Position numbers and translations under genes: made by a program. A stretch of DNA of 64,000 nt from Microbispora siamensis. Its GTDB lineage: Bacteria > Actinomycetota > Actinomycetes > Streptosporangiales > Streptosporangiaceae. The notes beneath the pieces are model-generated. The model saw only the letters and a program-made list of their open reading frames with translations, searched no databases and was not told the origin of the DNA. Below are positions 33,285 through 42,089 of the stretch, one piece after another (the first letter of the stretch is position 1; every line of letters begins with the position of its first letter). The stretch is from positions 62,001-126,000 of the forward strand of contig NZ_BOOF01000031.1 in NCBI RefSeq assembly GCF_016863095.1, read 5' to 3'.

Positions 33285-34583
33285 TCACTCGAAGCGGAGG
33301 GCTTCGATCGGCCGCAGCCCGGCGGCGCGGTTGGCGGGGTAGCTGCCGAAGAACAGGCCGATCGCGACCGAGACGCCGAGCGCCAGCGCGATCGACGTGG
33401 GGACGATCACCGGCTGGACGCCCGCGATCGTGAACTGGGCGCCGATCACGGCGATCAGCACGCCCAGCAGGCCGCCGACGAGGCTGAGCATCGTCGCCTC
33501 GGCGAGGAACTGGCCGAGGATCGCGCCCTTGGGCGCGCCGATCGCCTTGCGGATGCCGATCTCCCTGGTCCGCTCGGTGACCGTGACGAGCATGATGTTG
33601 GTGATGCCGATGCCGCCGACGAGCAGGCTGATCGCGGCCACCGCGCCGAGCAGGACCGTGAACGTCCCGGTCGCCGCGCTGACCGTCTCCTGCAGGGTCG
33701 CCTGGTTGAGGATGCGGTAGTCGGCGCTCGCCGAGCCGGTGATGCCGTGCCGCTGGTTGAGCACCTCGGTGACCTCGGTCTGCGCGGCGTCCACCGCCTC
33801 GGCGCTCTTGGCCTGGACGAGGATCTGCCCCAGCGGCCCGAATCCGGTCAGGCTCTGCTGCACGGCGGGCAGCGGGGCGATGGCCACGTCGTCGGCGTCC
33901 TGGAACCCGGACGAGCCGGCCTCCTTGAGCACGCCCACGACGGTGAACGGCACGCCCGACACCGTGATCTGCTTGCCGAGGGGATCGACCGTGCCGAACA
34001 GGTTCTCGGCCACCGTCTGCCCGATCACCACGACCTTGCGCGCGGCGAGCACGTCGTCGTTGTAGAAGTAGGCCCCCTTGACCACCGGCTTGTTGGACGC
34101 CTCGAAGTAGCTCGGGTAGGTGCCCACGAGCTGGCTGATCGAGTGGCTCGCCCCTTCGTACGTCGCGGTCTGGGACTGGGCCGTCACGACCGGTGAGACG
34201 CTCTTGACCGAGGGGGCGTTCGCCGGGTCGGCCAGCGCCCGCGCGTCGTCGACGGTGAGGTCCTTGGCCTGGGTGCGCGGGCCGGTGTTCTGCCGCCCGG
34301 CCTGCGTGCCGCCTCCCCCGCCGCCTCCCCCGCCGCCGAAACCGCGGGCGAACCCGCCGCCCGGGCCGCCCCCGCCGCCCGAGGTGGACGGCGTGACCGT
34401 CAGCGAGTTGGCGCCGAGCCGCTGGATGTTCTGCTGGATCTGCTGTGATGACCCCTCGCCGACCGCGACCAGCAGGATCACCGCGGCGACGCCGATCAGG
34501 ATGCCGAGCATGGTGAGCGCGCTGCGCATCTTGTTGGCGGCCAGGCCGCGCAGTGCGAAACGCAGGACCTCCGCGGCGTTCAC
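33285..34583 (-). CDS. MacB/FtsX-type ABC permease
   Basis: 432 residues with the four-helix MacB plan: one N-terminal helix (LTMLGILIGVAAVILLVAVG), a large extracellular MacB_PCD domain, and three C-terminal helices including GAVAAISLLVGGIGITNIML and the ERTREIGIRKAIGA coupling loop. An unusual insert of almost pure Gly (GGGGGPGGGFARGFGGGG and on) sits early in the extracellular domain. GTG 34583 overlaps the stop of the ATPase gene (GTGA). With the ATPase and fusion protein it forms a MacAB-like mechanotransmission pump, exporting a peptide, drug or lipid-linked molecule; substrate unknown. Confidence 0.94.
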   Translation of the reverse strand: MNAAEVLRFALRGLAANKMRSALTMLGILIGVAAVILLVAVGEGSSQQIQQNIQRLGANSLTVTPSTSGGGGGPGGGFARGFGGGGGGGGGGTQAGRQNTGPRTQAKDLTVDDARALADPANAPSVKSVSPVVTAQSQTATYEGASHSISQLVGTYPSYFEASNKPVVKGAYFYNDDVLAARKVVVIGQTVAENLFGTVDPLGKQITVSGVPFTVVGVLKEAGSSGFQDADDVAIAPLPAVQQSLTGFGPLGQILVQAKSAEAVDAAQTEVTEVLNQRHGITGSASADYRILNQATLQETVSAATGTFTVLLGAVAAISLLVGGIGITNIMLVTVTERTREIGIRKAIGAPKGAILGQFLAEATMLSLVGGLLGVLIAVIGAQFTIAGVQPVIVPTSIALALGVSVAIGLFFGSYPANRAAGLRPIEALRFE

Positions 34584-35350
34584 GAGGCCACCTCCGCGAG
34601 CCGCGGGGGCAACCCGTCGACCGGCGTCGTACGCACGTCCTCCACGATCTGGCCGTCCATGAGGCGGACGACCCGTTTGGCGTGCGCGGCGACCTCCTCC
34701 TCGTGCGTGATGACGACCAGGGTCCGGCCGCTCGCGCTGAGACGGTCGAAGATGTTCATGACGTCCTCGCTGGACTTGCTGTCGAGAGCGCCCGTGGGCT
34801 CGTCGGCCAGCAGCAGGGTCGGCGCGGTGACGAGCGCGCGGGCCACCGCCACCCGCTGCTGCTGGCCGCCGGACAGCTCGTTGGGCTGATGGTGGACGCG
34901 CTCGGCGAGCCCGACCCGGTCGAGCGCGGCCAGCGCCCTGCGGCGCCGCTCCGCGGCCTTGACCCCGCCGTACGCCAGGGGAAGCTCGACGTTGGCGAGC
35001 GCGCTCATCCGGGGGATGAGGTTGAACGATTGGAAGACGAAGCCGAGTTTGCGGTTGCGGACGACGGCGAGCCGCCGCTCGTCGAGCCCGCCGACGTCGG
35101 TGCCGTCGAGGTGGTAACTCCCCCCGGACGGGACGTCGAGGCAGCCGATGATGTTCATCAGCGTGGACTTGCCGGAGCCGGAGGCGCCCATGATCGCCAC
35201 GTAGTCGCCGCGCTCCACCCTGAGCGACACGCCGCGCAGGGCGCGCACCGCGGTCTCGCCCTCGCCGTACACCTTGGTGACGTGGCCCAGATCGAGCACA
35301 GGGGGGTCGAGCACAGGGCGGTCGAGCACCTGTTGCGGGCCGGCCCTCAT
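34580..35350 (-). CDS. MacB/LolD-type ABC ATPase
   Basis: 256 residues. Walker A GASGSGKST, Q-loop FVFQSFNLIPRMS, signature LSGGQQQRVAVARAL, Walker B LLLADEPTGALD and H-loop VITHEEEVAAHA, all intact. ATG 35350 overlaps the stop of the fusion-protein gene (ATGA). The first codons contain GTGCTCGA three times at 15-bp spacing (VLDRPVLDPPVLDLG), a small duplication that leaves several possible GTG starts. Energises the permease encoded next. Confidence 0.95.
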   Translation of the reverse strand: MRAGPQQVLDRPVLDPPVLDLGHVTKVYGEGETAVRALRGVSLRVERGDYVAIMGASGSGKSTLMNIIGCLDVPSGGSYHLDGTDVGGLDERRLAVVRNRKLGFVFQSFNLIPRMSALANVELPLAYGGVKAAERRRRALAALDRVGLAERVHHQPNELSGGQQQRVAVARALVTAPTLLLADEPTGALDSKSSEDVMNIFDRLSASGRTLVVITHEEEVAAHAKRVVRLMDGQIVEDVRTTPVDGLPPRLAEVAS

Positions 35351-36507
35351 CGGTTGCCTCCGCCGCCACCGCCGCCGCCGAAGCCGCGGCCGAACCCGCC
35401 TCCGCCGCCGGGGAACTGGATGCCGCCGCCTCCGCCGGTCGTCGATGCCTGGGGCCGCACCACCTGGTCGCCCTCCTGGAGTCCCGACTTGATCTCGGTG
35501 GTGGTGTCGCCCTTCAGGCCGACCTCCACCCGCTTCACGACCTGCTTGCCGTTCTCCAGCACGGTCACCGTGGTCTGGCCGCCCGCCGTGCTGACCGCGG
35601 AGGACGCCACCGTGAGCACGTCGTCCGCCGTGCCCACGGTCACCTGGACCGTGGCCGTCTGGCCGAGCCGTACGGTGGAGGGCACGTCGGTCAGCGAGAT
35701 CGTCACGGCGTACTGGACGACGTTGTTGTTCGTCTGCGGCTGCGGGTCGACCACCGTCACCTTGCCGGCGGCGGTGACCCCGGCGAGGGCGTCGAACGAC
35801 ACGGTCGCCGCCTGGCCGACCTTGATCCTGCTGACGTCGGCCTCGGTGAAGTTCCCCACGATCCGCAGGCGGGCGGGGTCGGCGATCTCGATGAAGCCGC
35901 CGGACCCGCTGGATCCGCTCGACGCCGCGGAACCGCTCTGCGACTGCCCCTGACCGCCCTGCGAAGACCCGCCGGATCCACCGGACCCGCCGGACGCGCC
36001 CGAGGAGCCGCCCACGGCTCCGTTGACCGCCGTGACGACCCCGGTGAAGGGCGCCTTGATCACCGTGCCCGCCAGCGTCCGCTTGGCCGACCGGTAGGCG
36101 TTCCTCGCGCTGATGTACTGCGAGTAGCCCGACGCCGTCGAGGTGTCCGCCTCCTCGGCGGCGTCCAGGCTCGCCCGGGCCGCCTCAAGGCTCTCCCGGG
36201 CGGCCGTGTCGTCGATGCGCGCGAGCACCTGTCCCTTCCTGACCTTGTCGCCGCTCTCGACCAGTACGGACTCGACGGTGCCGTTCGCAGCGAAATCGAG
36301 GGCGCGCGTCCTGGCGCTCTCGACGGAACCGGAGGCCGATACCGAGGCGAGCACGGTCCCGCGGGTCACCCGGGTCGTCAGCGGCGCGGCGCCGTCTCCT
36401 GAGGAGTCGCCTCCCACGGACGCCCAGGCCGCCGCGATCCCGCCGAGCAGCAGTACCACCAGGACACCGTTGATGATCAGCGTCCTGCGCTTCGTCGACA
36501 GCTTCAC
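35347..36507 (-). CDS. Membrane fusion protein (MacA/HlyD-like)
   Basis: 386 residues. Basic cytoplasmic start, membrane helix (TLIINGVLVVLLLGGIAAAW), then lipoyl half GTVESVLVESGDKVRKGQV, a short helical hairpin and second lipoyl half VIKAPFTGVVTAVNGAVGG. A Gly/Ser/Gln-rich insert (GSSGASGGSGGSGGSSQGG) interrupts the second half, and the C terminus ends in a Gly-rich tail (GRGFGGGGGGGG). Beta-barrel and membrane-proximal domains are present. Start GTG 36507 gives a basic N terminus; TTG 36525 is the alternative. First gene of a seven-gene operon with its ABC pump and two-component system. Confidence 0.9.
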   Translation of the reverse strand: MKLSTKRRTLIINGVLVVLLLGGIAAAWASVGGDSSGDGAAPLTTRVTRGTVLASVSASGSVESARTRALDFAANGTVESVLVESGDKVRKGQVLARIDDTAARESLEAARASLDAAEEADTSTASGYSQYISARNAYRSAKRTLAGTVIKAPFTGVVTAVNGAVGGSSGASGGSGGSGGSSQGGQGQSQSGSAASSGSSGSGGFIEIADPARLRIVGNFTEADVSRIKVGQAATVSFDALAGVTAAGKVTVVDPQPQTNNNVVQYAVTISLTDVPSTVRLGQTATVQVTVGTADDVLTVASSAVSTAGGQTTVTVLENGKQVVKRVEVGLKGDTTTEIKSGLQEGDQVVRPQASTTGGGGGIQFPGGGGGFGRGFGGGGGGGGNR

Positions 36508-36551
36508 GACGTCGAACCATGGCAAACCCCGCTTCGGGCAACCTAGGCCGA

Positions 36552-36568
36552 TGCTGAGGGTTTGCTGA
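36552..36568 (-). promoter_or_regulatory. Candidate response-regulator direct repeat
   Basis: TCAGCA-n5-TCAGCA on the minus strand (TGCTGA at 36552 and 36563 on the plus strand) has the 11-bp period typical of OmpR/PhoB-type sites. It lies 45 bp upstream of the fusion-protein start, in the space shared with the divergent second fusion-protein gene. Confidence 0.45.
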
Positions 36569-36643
36569 CAGTCCGCATCAAGGTGCGCATCCACAGACAA
36601 CTCTCAGGTACGGCCAAGCCACCGGTCACGTGGCGTCAGCAGG

Positions 36644-38587
36644 ATGTCCGCCATGAGATTTAGCGAGGGACTGCCGGATTCATCCGGCAGGGGATTCGCT
36701 TCCCTGATACCGTCTTCGCGTGCCCAGAGGGCATCGGTCAGGGCTTGGCCGTCGCCTACTCCGGCTACCTCAGCCGGGGAAAGCGAGAAGCCGTCCTCTT
36801 CAGGGGACGGAGGAGTCACGAGATCGAGCACTCCACTTCGGGCTGGAGGGCTCGCGCTGGCGGGGATCGTCATCGCGAGCGTCGCCGTGATCTCCGCCGG
36901 TGGTGGCGACACCTCCGCGGCCGACCGGATGGCGCTCGCCTCGGTCAGGCGGGGCACGGTCACGTCATACGTCTCCGCCGCCGGCAACACGGTCGACACC
37001 GGCGTGCGCGATCTCGCGTTCGGAGCTGAGGGCACGGTCGAGAAGGTCTACGTCAAGGTGGGCCAGAAGGTCCGCCGCGGCAAGGTCCTCGCCCGGATCG
37101 ACGACACCATCGCCAGGGAGAACTACGAGGCCGCCAAGGCCGCCCTCGCCGCCGCCCAGGAGACCCTCGACGACGTCGAGAACGGCACGGCCACCACAGG
37201 CGGTTCCGGGACCGGGGCATCCACCGGCACAACCGGCTCGGGAGGCGCCGGCGGGGCCAGAACCCCCGGCGGCGGCACGGGCGCCGGAGCCGGATCGGGG
37301 AACGCGGGCGGCGCCGGGGCAGGAAGCGCGGGCGGTTCCGGCGCGGGAGCCGGGGCGGGAAGCCCGGGCGGTTCCGGGAGTGGCGGCGCGGTCTCGTGCC
37401 CGGCCCCCTCCGTCCGGCCTTCCGGGCAGGCGTCCACGCGCCCCTCCTCGCAGCCCTCGTCACGGCCTTCCGCGACCACCCGGCCGTCGAGCCGCCCCGC
37501 CGCCGCGGCGAACAGCGGCGCGAGCGCGGCGAGCATCAGGCTCGTGGCGTACCGGGGCGGTGACCACGGCGGCTCCAAGCCCGAGCCGAGTCCGGCGCCC
37601 ACGGCCACGCCTCGCCCGCATCCGCACCCGAAACCGTCCAGGACGCACCGTCCGGCCCCCACGGACGGCGGCGCGACCGCGCCGAATCCCGAGGTGAGCG
37701 TCTCGATCCTGCCCACGGCGCCGGCACAGCAGCCGTCCACGAAGCCGAGCCCCTCCCCCAGCGGCTCCTCCTCCGCCTGCGCACCCGGCCAGGGCGGCCG
37801 GAACTCGCAGGGGCAGGGCTCGCAGGGACAGAGCGGACAAGGGCAGGGCGGCGGCGCACAGGGACGTGCGGGCTTCGGCGGCGGCCAGGCAGGACAGGGA
37901 GGCCAGGGTGGTCAAGGCGGCCAAGGGGGCGCCCGGCTCACCGAGGCACAGGCCGAGGCGCAGGTCAGCCAGGCGACGACCGAACTGGCCGAGGCCAAGG
38001 AGGCGCTCGCCGGTGTGAGGATCAAGGCTCCGGCGGACGGCACGATCCTGTCCGTCGCGGGGACCACCGGCTCCCGCTACACCTCGGGGACCTTCATCAC
38101 CCTCGGCGACCTCGACGACCTGCAGGTGCAGGCGCTGTTCACCGAGTCGGACATCCGCTTCCTGAAGGTCGGTCAGGCCGCCACCGTGACGCTGCCCACG
38201 CAACCGGGGCAGGAGTACCCCGGAACGGTCGCCCACATCGACCCGACCGCGACCACCAGCAACCGCCTGGTCCGTTACGGCGTGACGATCGTCCTGAACA
38301 GCCGCCCCGCCCGCCTGCTGCTGGGACAGAGCGCCACCGTACGGGTGACGACCGGCGAGGCGGCCGACGCGCTCTACGTGCCCTCACGGGCCGTACGCAC
38401 CCAGAGTGACGGCACGGCCGTGGTCACGGTGGCCGACGGCGGGACGCAGTCGCGCCGTACGGTCAAGGTCGGCGTACGCGGCGACAGCTACGTGGAGATC
38501 ACGGGCGGCCTCTCCGAAGGCGACCAGGTCGTCCTGCCCGCCGCCTCCACCGCCTTCCCCGACGAAGGCTTCCCCGCCGCCCGCTGA
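36644..38587 (+). CDS. Second membrane fusion protein with long disordered insert
   Basis: Up to 647 residues. A Ser/Pro-rich N terminus (1-65), membrane helix 66-86 (GGLALAGIVIASVAVISAGG), first lipoyl half GTVEKVYVKVGQKVRRGKV and a helix ending ETLDDVENG near 180. Then about 250 residues of Gly, Pro/Ser and Gln/Gly low complexity, after which the second helix (EAQVSQATTELAEAKEALAG), second lipoyl half IKAPADGTILSVAGTTGS and beta-barrel resume. The insert thus sits at the tip of the usual coiled-coil hairpin. ATG 36653 has AGGA 8 nt upstream and may be the real start. Residues about 40-59 are encoded by an IS200/IS605-like end. Divergent from the ABC operon; probably a partner of it. Confidence 0.85.
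   Translation: MSAMRFSEGLPDSSGRGFASLIPSSRAQRASVRAWPSPTPATSAGESEKPSSSGDGGVTRSSTPLRAGGLALAGIVIASVAVISAGGGDTSAADRMALASVRRGTVTSYVSAAGNTVDTGVRDLAFGAEGTVEKVYVKVGQKVRRGKVLARIDDTIARENYEAAKAALAAAQETLDDVENGTATTGGSGTGASTGTTGSGGAGGARTPGGGTGAGAGSGNAGGAGAGSAGGSGAGAGAGSPGGSGSGGAVSCPAPSVRPSGQASTRPSSQPSSRPSATTRPSSRPAAAANSGASAASIRLVAYRGGDHGGSKPEPSPAPTATPRPHPHPKPSRTHRPAPTDGGATAPNPEVSVSILPTAPAQQPSTKPSPSPSGSSSACAPGQGGRNSQGQGSQGQSGQGQGGGAQGRAGFGGGQAGQGGQGGQGGQGGARLTEAQAEAQVSQATTELAEAKEALAGVRIKAPADGTILSVAGTTGSRYTSGTFITLGDLDDLQVQALFTESDIRFLKVGQAATVTLPTQPGQEYPGTVAHIDPTATTSNRLVRYGVTIVLNSRPARLLLGQSATVRVTTGEAADALYVPSRAVRTQSDGTAVVTVADGGTQSRRTVKVGVRGDSYVEITGGLSEGDQVVLPAASTAFPDEGFPAAR
36761..36819 (+). mobile_element. Remnant right end (omega-RNA-like) of an IS200/IS605 element
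   Basis: Two adjacent stems, CCGGCT-acctc-AGCCGG (36761-36777) and CCGTCCTC-ttca-GGGGACGG (36791-36810, one G-T pair), followed by AGGAGTCAC (36811-36819). This layout, ending in a short GAGTCAC-like tail, resembles the right ends of actinobacterial tnpB elements, where the same sequence is the scaffold of the TnpB guide RNA. No tnpA or tnpB remains nearby. The assignment is by recalled resemblance, not by alignment. Confidence 0.45.
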
Positions 38588-38771
38588 CCTCAGGCTCACG
38601 GCCCCCCGTTTGCCGGCGACACGCCTGTGGACGAGGACGGCCGTTCGTCCGGCGCAGGAGAGAATCGCATGAACGGAATGTTGTAGTGGACAGCCCATCC
38701 AGCGGAGCGGAGTCGCCCGAAGCGATGCGCGTGAACCTGGTTCGTGGATGGCGGCGACGTACGCTGTGCCC
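38588..38771. other. Intergenic gap before the toxin-antitoxin pair
   Basis: About 180 bp with no convincing gene. A five-codon frame with a fair ribosome site occurs near 38670 but is too short to call. It probably holds the toxin-antitoxin promoter. Confidence 0.35.
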
Positions 38772-39017
38772 ATGACCGCGGCGCACGATTACGAGGATCT
38801 GCACGCTCTGGTGGATAGGCTGCGGCCAGAGCAGGTCCGCGATCTGCATGCGGTCGTGCTCCGGCTGGTCAAGGCCAACGAGAGCACAGACAGGTCAGAT
38901 GCGGAGCAAGAGGGCCGGCGGCGGCTGTCGTTCATCGGAGCGATGAGGTCGGGAGTCGGCGATCTGGCGGAACGCCATGAAGAGGTGCTTCGCGAGGGGT
39001 TGAATCGTCCGATGTGA
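38772..39017 (+). CDS. VapB-like antitoxin
   Basis: 81 residues: MTAAHDYEDLHALVDRLRPE, then VRDLHAVVLRLV and the C-terminal segment RRRLSFIGAMRSGVGDLAER, which is common in small actinobacterial proteins encoded directly before PIN-domain toxins. The N-terminal half is a helical dimer-like region and the C terminus is the probable toxin-neutralising part. Its stop overlaps the GTG of the toxin gene (GTGA). It is intact although the toxin is frameshifted. ATG 38772 gives the family-like N terminus. Confidence 0.78.
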   Translation: MTAAHDYEDLHALVDRLRPEQVRDLHAVVLRLVKANESTDRSDAEQEGRRRLSFIGAMRSGVGDLAERHEEVLREGLNRPM

Positions 39018-39426
39018 CGATCCTTCTCGATACGGGCCCCCTGGTCGCGGCGCTCGACGCCGACGACAAGGACCACGCGCGGTGCGCCGATCTTCTACAG
39101 ACCGCCCCGGGGCCGCTGTTGGTTCCCGTGACAGTGGTCGTGGAGTGTGCTGGCTCGTAGAGAAGTATCGGGATGCCTTGGCAGAGGCCGCTTTCCTGAC
39201 TTCGATCGAAAGCGGCGAGCTGGAGTTGGTTTCCCTTGAACAGAAAGACGTGACACGTATCGCGGAGCTCGTACGGCTCTACAAGAATCTCCCGCTGGGC
39301 GCGGTTGACGCGTCCGTGATCGCCATCGCCGAACGGCTCGGCCTGCCTGCGGTCGCCACGTTGGATCGGCGCCACTTCAGCATCGTGCGGCCCCGCCACG
39401 TCGCCGCTCTGCGGTTGCTTCCGTGA
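39014..39426 (+). pseudogene. Frameshifted VapC-like PIN-domain toxin
   Basis: PIN-domain ribonuclease gene broken by one missing base. Frame 1 from GTG 39014 reads VTILLDTGPLVAALDADDKD and on to LLVPVTVVVE, then stops at TAG 39158. The rest continues one frame over: CWLVEKYRDALAEAAF through LPLGAVDASVIAIAERLG and ATLDRRHFSIV to 39426. The join is GTGGAG-TG-TGCTGG around 39143-39150, where one G of an expected GTG codon is absent. All four acidic PIN positions (LLDTG, VVVE, AVDAS, TLDRR) survive across the two frames, so the break is recent or a sequencing error. Confidence 0.85.
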
Positions 39427-39518
39427 GTTCGCCGTACGCCGGTCAGGTGCGGGCTTCAGGGGACGGGCACCAGCTCCGGCAGCGCGTCACGGCAGCGGAC
39501 GATCGGGGCCGAAAGCGG

Positions 39519-39890
39519 TCACCAGCGAAGGGAGGGGACTTGATAGACGGGCGGGCCGCCCAGCATTTCCGTGAGATCGTCCTCGGTGACGTCGAGGCCG
39601 AAGGCACGGCCCGCCTGCCAGGGGTCCCAGCCGCGTTTCAGGGCCATGCGGATGACCGCCGCCACGAGCGCCGGTCGTACGGCCATCGTCCGCTCTCCCA
39701 CCCAGGCGTCCGGCCGGGAGAAGGGAAGCGACACCAGGAGCACCCGGCCCGGCCCTTCCGCCGGCTCGACCGGAAAGGTCAGCGTCCCCTCACCGATCGC
39801 CTGGCCGTAGGTGGGCTTGTGGCGGATCCGCCACCGGTAGGCGACGCCGTCAACTGTGATGAGCCGTGAGCCCTTCCTGGAAATCGCCAC
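39519..39890 (-). CDS. Conserved hypothetical protein
   Basis: 123 residues: MAISRKGSRLITVDGVAYRWRI, a beta-rich N-terminal half, and a C-terminal part with VTPALV-like VRPALVAAVIRMALKRGWDP. Proteins of this type (start MAISRKGSR, Trp-Arg-Ile, and a GWDP motif) occur singly in many actinobacteria and have no known role. No signal peptide or membrane segment. I do not assign a function. Confidence 0.7.
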   Translation of the reverse strand: MAISRKGSRLITVDGVAYRWRIRHKPTYGQAIGEGTLTFPVEPAEGPGRVLLVSLPFSRPDAWVGERTMAVRPALVAAVIRMALKRGWDPWQAGRAFGLDVTEDDLTEMLGGPPVYQVPSLRW

Positions 39891-39950
39891 AGATACCTCC
39901 CGCCCCTAAACCTCCACTCTTGGGGACGCGTGCGTCAACGGAAATAGCGC

Positions 39951-41345
39951 TCAGGTGCGGGCTTCGGGGGCGAGGGGGAGGGTGACGCGGAAGGCGGCGC
40001 CGGCGCCGGGGGCCGTCTCCACGCCGACCTTGCCACCATGGGCCCGGACGAGGGACTCCACGATCGCGAGCCCCAGGCCGCTGCCGCCGGACGGCCGCGT
40101 ACGGGAGGGGTCGGCGCGGTAGAAGCGCTCGAAGACCCGGGCCGCCTGCTCGGGAGTGAGGCCTGGCCCCTTGTCGGCCACCTCGATGAACGCCGTGCCG
40201 TCCAGGCTGCCGACGCGTACGGTGATCGGGGTTCCCTCGGGCGTGTGGGTCGTGGCGTTGCTCATCAGGTTGCCCACGACCTGCCTCAGCCGCACCTCGT
40301 CGCCCGAGACGATCAGCGCCGCGTCCCCCTCGACCACCAGCGAGACGTCGCGGTCGGGGCAGAGGGTCCTGGCGTCGTGGACCGCGTCGGCCGCCAGGGC
40401 CAGCAGGTCCACGGGCTGCATGCGCAGCGGGCGCTGCTGGTCGAGCCGGGCGAGCAGCAGGAGGTCGTCCACCAGCAGGCCCATGCGGGCGGCCTCGCTC
40501 TCGATGCGCGACATCAGCCGGGTGGTGTCGGCGTCCGGCACCTGACGGTGGAACTCGGCGAACCCCCTGATCGAGGTGAGCGGCGTGCGCAGTTCGTGTG
40601 AGGCGTCGGCCACGAAGCGGCGCATGCGCGCCTCCGACTCCCTGGCCGCGGCCTCGGAGGCCGCCCGAGCCTGGAACGCCGCCTCGATCTGGGTGAGCAT
40701 GCCGTTCAGCGCACGGGCGAGCCGCCCGACCTCGGTGCGCGGGTCGCGATCGGGGATCCGGCTGCCGAGGTGCCCCCGGGCGATGGCCTCGGCGGTCGCC
40801 TCGATCTCCGCCAGGGGCCGCAGGCTGCGCCGTACGATCACGACGCCGACGACGGCGAGCAGGACCATCAGGGCGCCGCCGACCAGCGCCTCGATGAGGG
40901 CGAGCCGTGCGGTGATCTGCCCGACCGAGGCCAGGTCCATCGCGACGACGACCGTGCCGAAGCCCTCGACGGGCACCACCCGGGCCCGCCACAGGCCGTC
41001 GCCCGACACCGCCGGCACCGTCACCGGGTTCTGGGAGGTCACGGCTCCGGGGCCAGGAAGGCTCTCCACACCCATGCCCGCCTGGGCGAGCAGCGTCCTG
41101 CCCCCGGTGTCGCGGATCTCCACCCGGCCCTCGGGCGGCACCCTGAGCCGTACGAACGCCCCCGGACCCCGGTCGAGGCGTTTCTCGGTCTCGTGCGCCA
41201 GCATGCCGACCTGCATGTCCACCCGGCTGACCAGGTAGTCGCGCAGCACCGAGACGCTGCCCACGCCGATGACCGCGAGGGCGACCGCCACCAGCGCGAG
41301 CATGGCCGCGCTGAGCCGGATCCGCAGCGGCGTGCGCCCCGACAC
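39951..41345 (-). CDS. Sensor histidine kinase, second copy
   Basis: 464 residues. Helix 11-34, short extracytoplasmic sensor (VDMQVGMLAHETEKRLDRG and on), helix 149-172, HAMP, HisKA with ADASHELRTPL (His250) and HATPase with NLMSNATTHTP, DKGPGL, FERFYRADPS and GSGLGLAIVES. Starts at GTG, 3 bp after the response-regulator stop. Sequence plan and many motifs (MLTQIE-AF, SIRGFAE, QQRPL) match the kinase at 30437-31996; the N terminus and sensor domain differ, so it likely senses something else. Confidence 0.95.
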   Translation of the reverse strand: MSGRTPLRIRLSAAMLALVAVALAVIGVGSVSVLRDYLVSRVDMQVGMLAHETEKRLDRGPGAFVRLRVPPEGRVEIRDTGGRTLLAQAGMGVESLPGPGAVTSQNPVTVPAVSGDGLWRARVVPVEGFGTVVVAMDLASVGQITARLALIEALVGGALMVLLAVVGVVIVRRSLRPLAEIEATAEAIARGHLGSRIPDRDPRTEVGRLARALNGMLTQIEAAFQARAASEAAARESEARMRRFVADASHELRTPLTSIRGFAEFHRQVPDADTTRLMSRIESEAARMGLLVDDLLLLARLDQQRPLRMQPVDLLALAADAVHDARTLCPDRDVSLVVEGDAALIVSGDEVRLRQVVGNLMSNATTHTPEGTPITVRVGSLDGTAFIEVADKGPGLTPEQAARVFERFYRADPSRTRPSGGSGLGLAIVESLVRAHGGKVGVETAPGAGAAFRVTLPLAPEART

Positions 41346-41348
41346 CGC

Positions 41349-42071
<723 letters not shown>

Positions 42072-42089
42072 GGCGGCAGCACTCTAGAC

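Noticed and set aside
37200..37960. Low-complexity stretch in the second fusion protein as a tandem repeat array or CRISPR
   Set aside because: It is an open, in-frame Gly/Pro/Ser/Gln-coding region without regular DNA repeats or spacers.
38670..38687. Five-codon frame with a fair ribosome site before the antitoxin gene
   Set aside because: Too short and without any repeat or stem to call a leader peptide.
39140..39160. Programmed frameshift in the VapC-like gene
   Set aside because: No slippery heptamer or downstream stem visible; a simple one-base loss explains the data.
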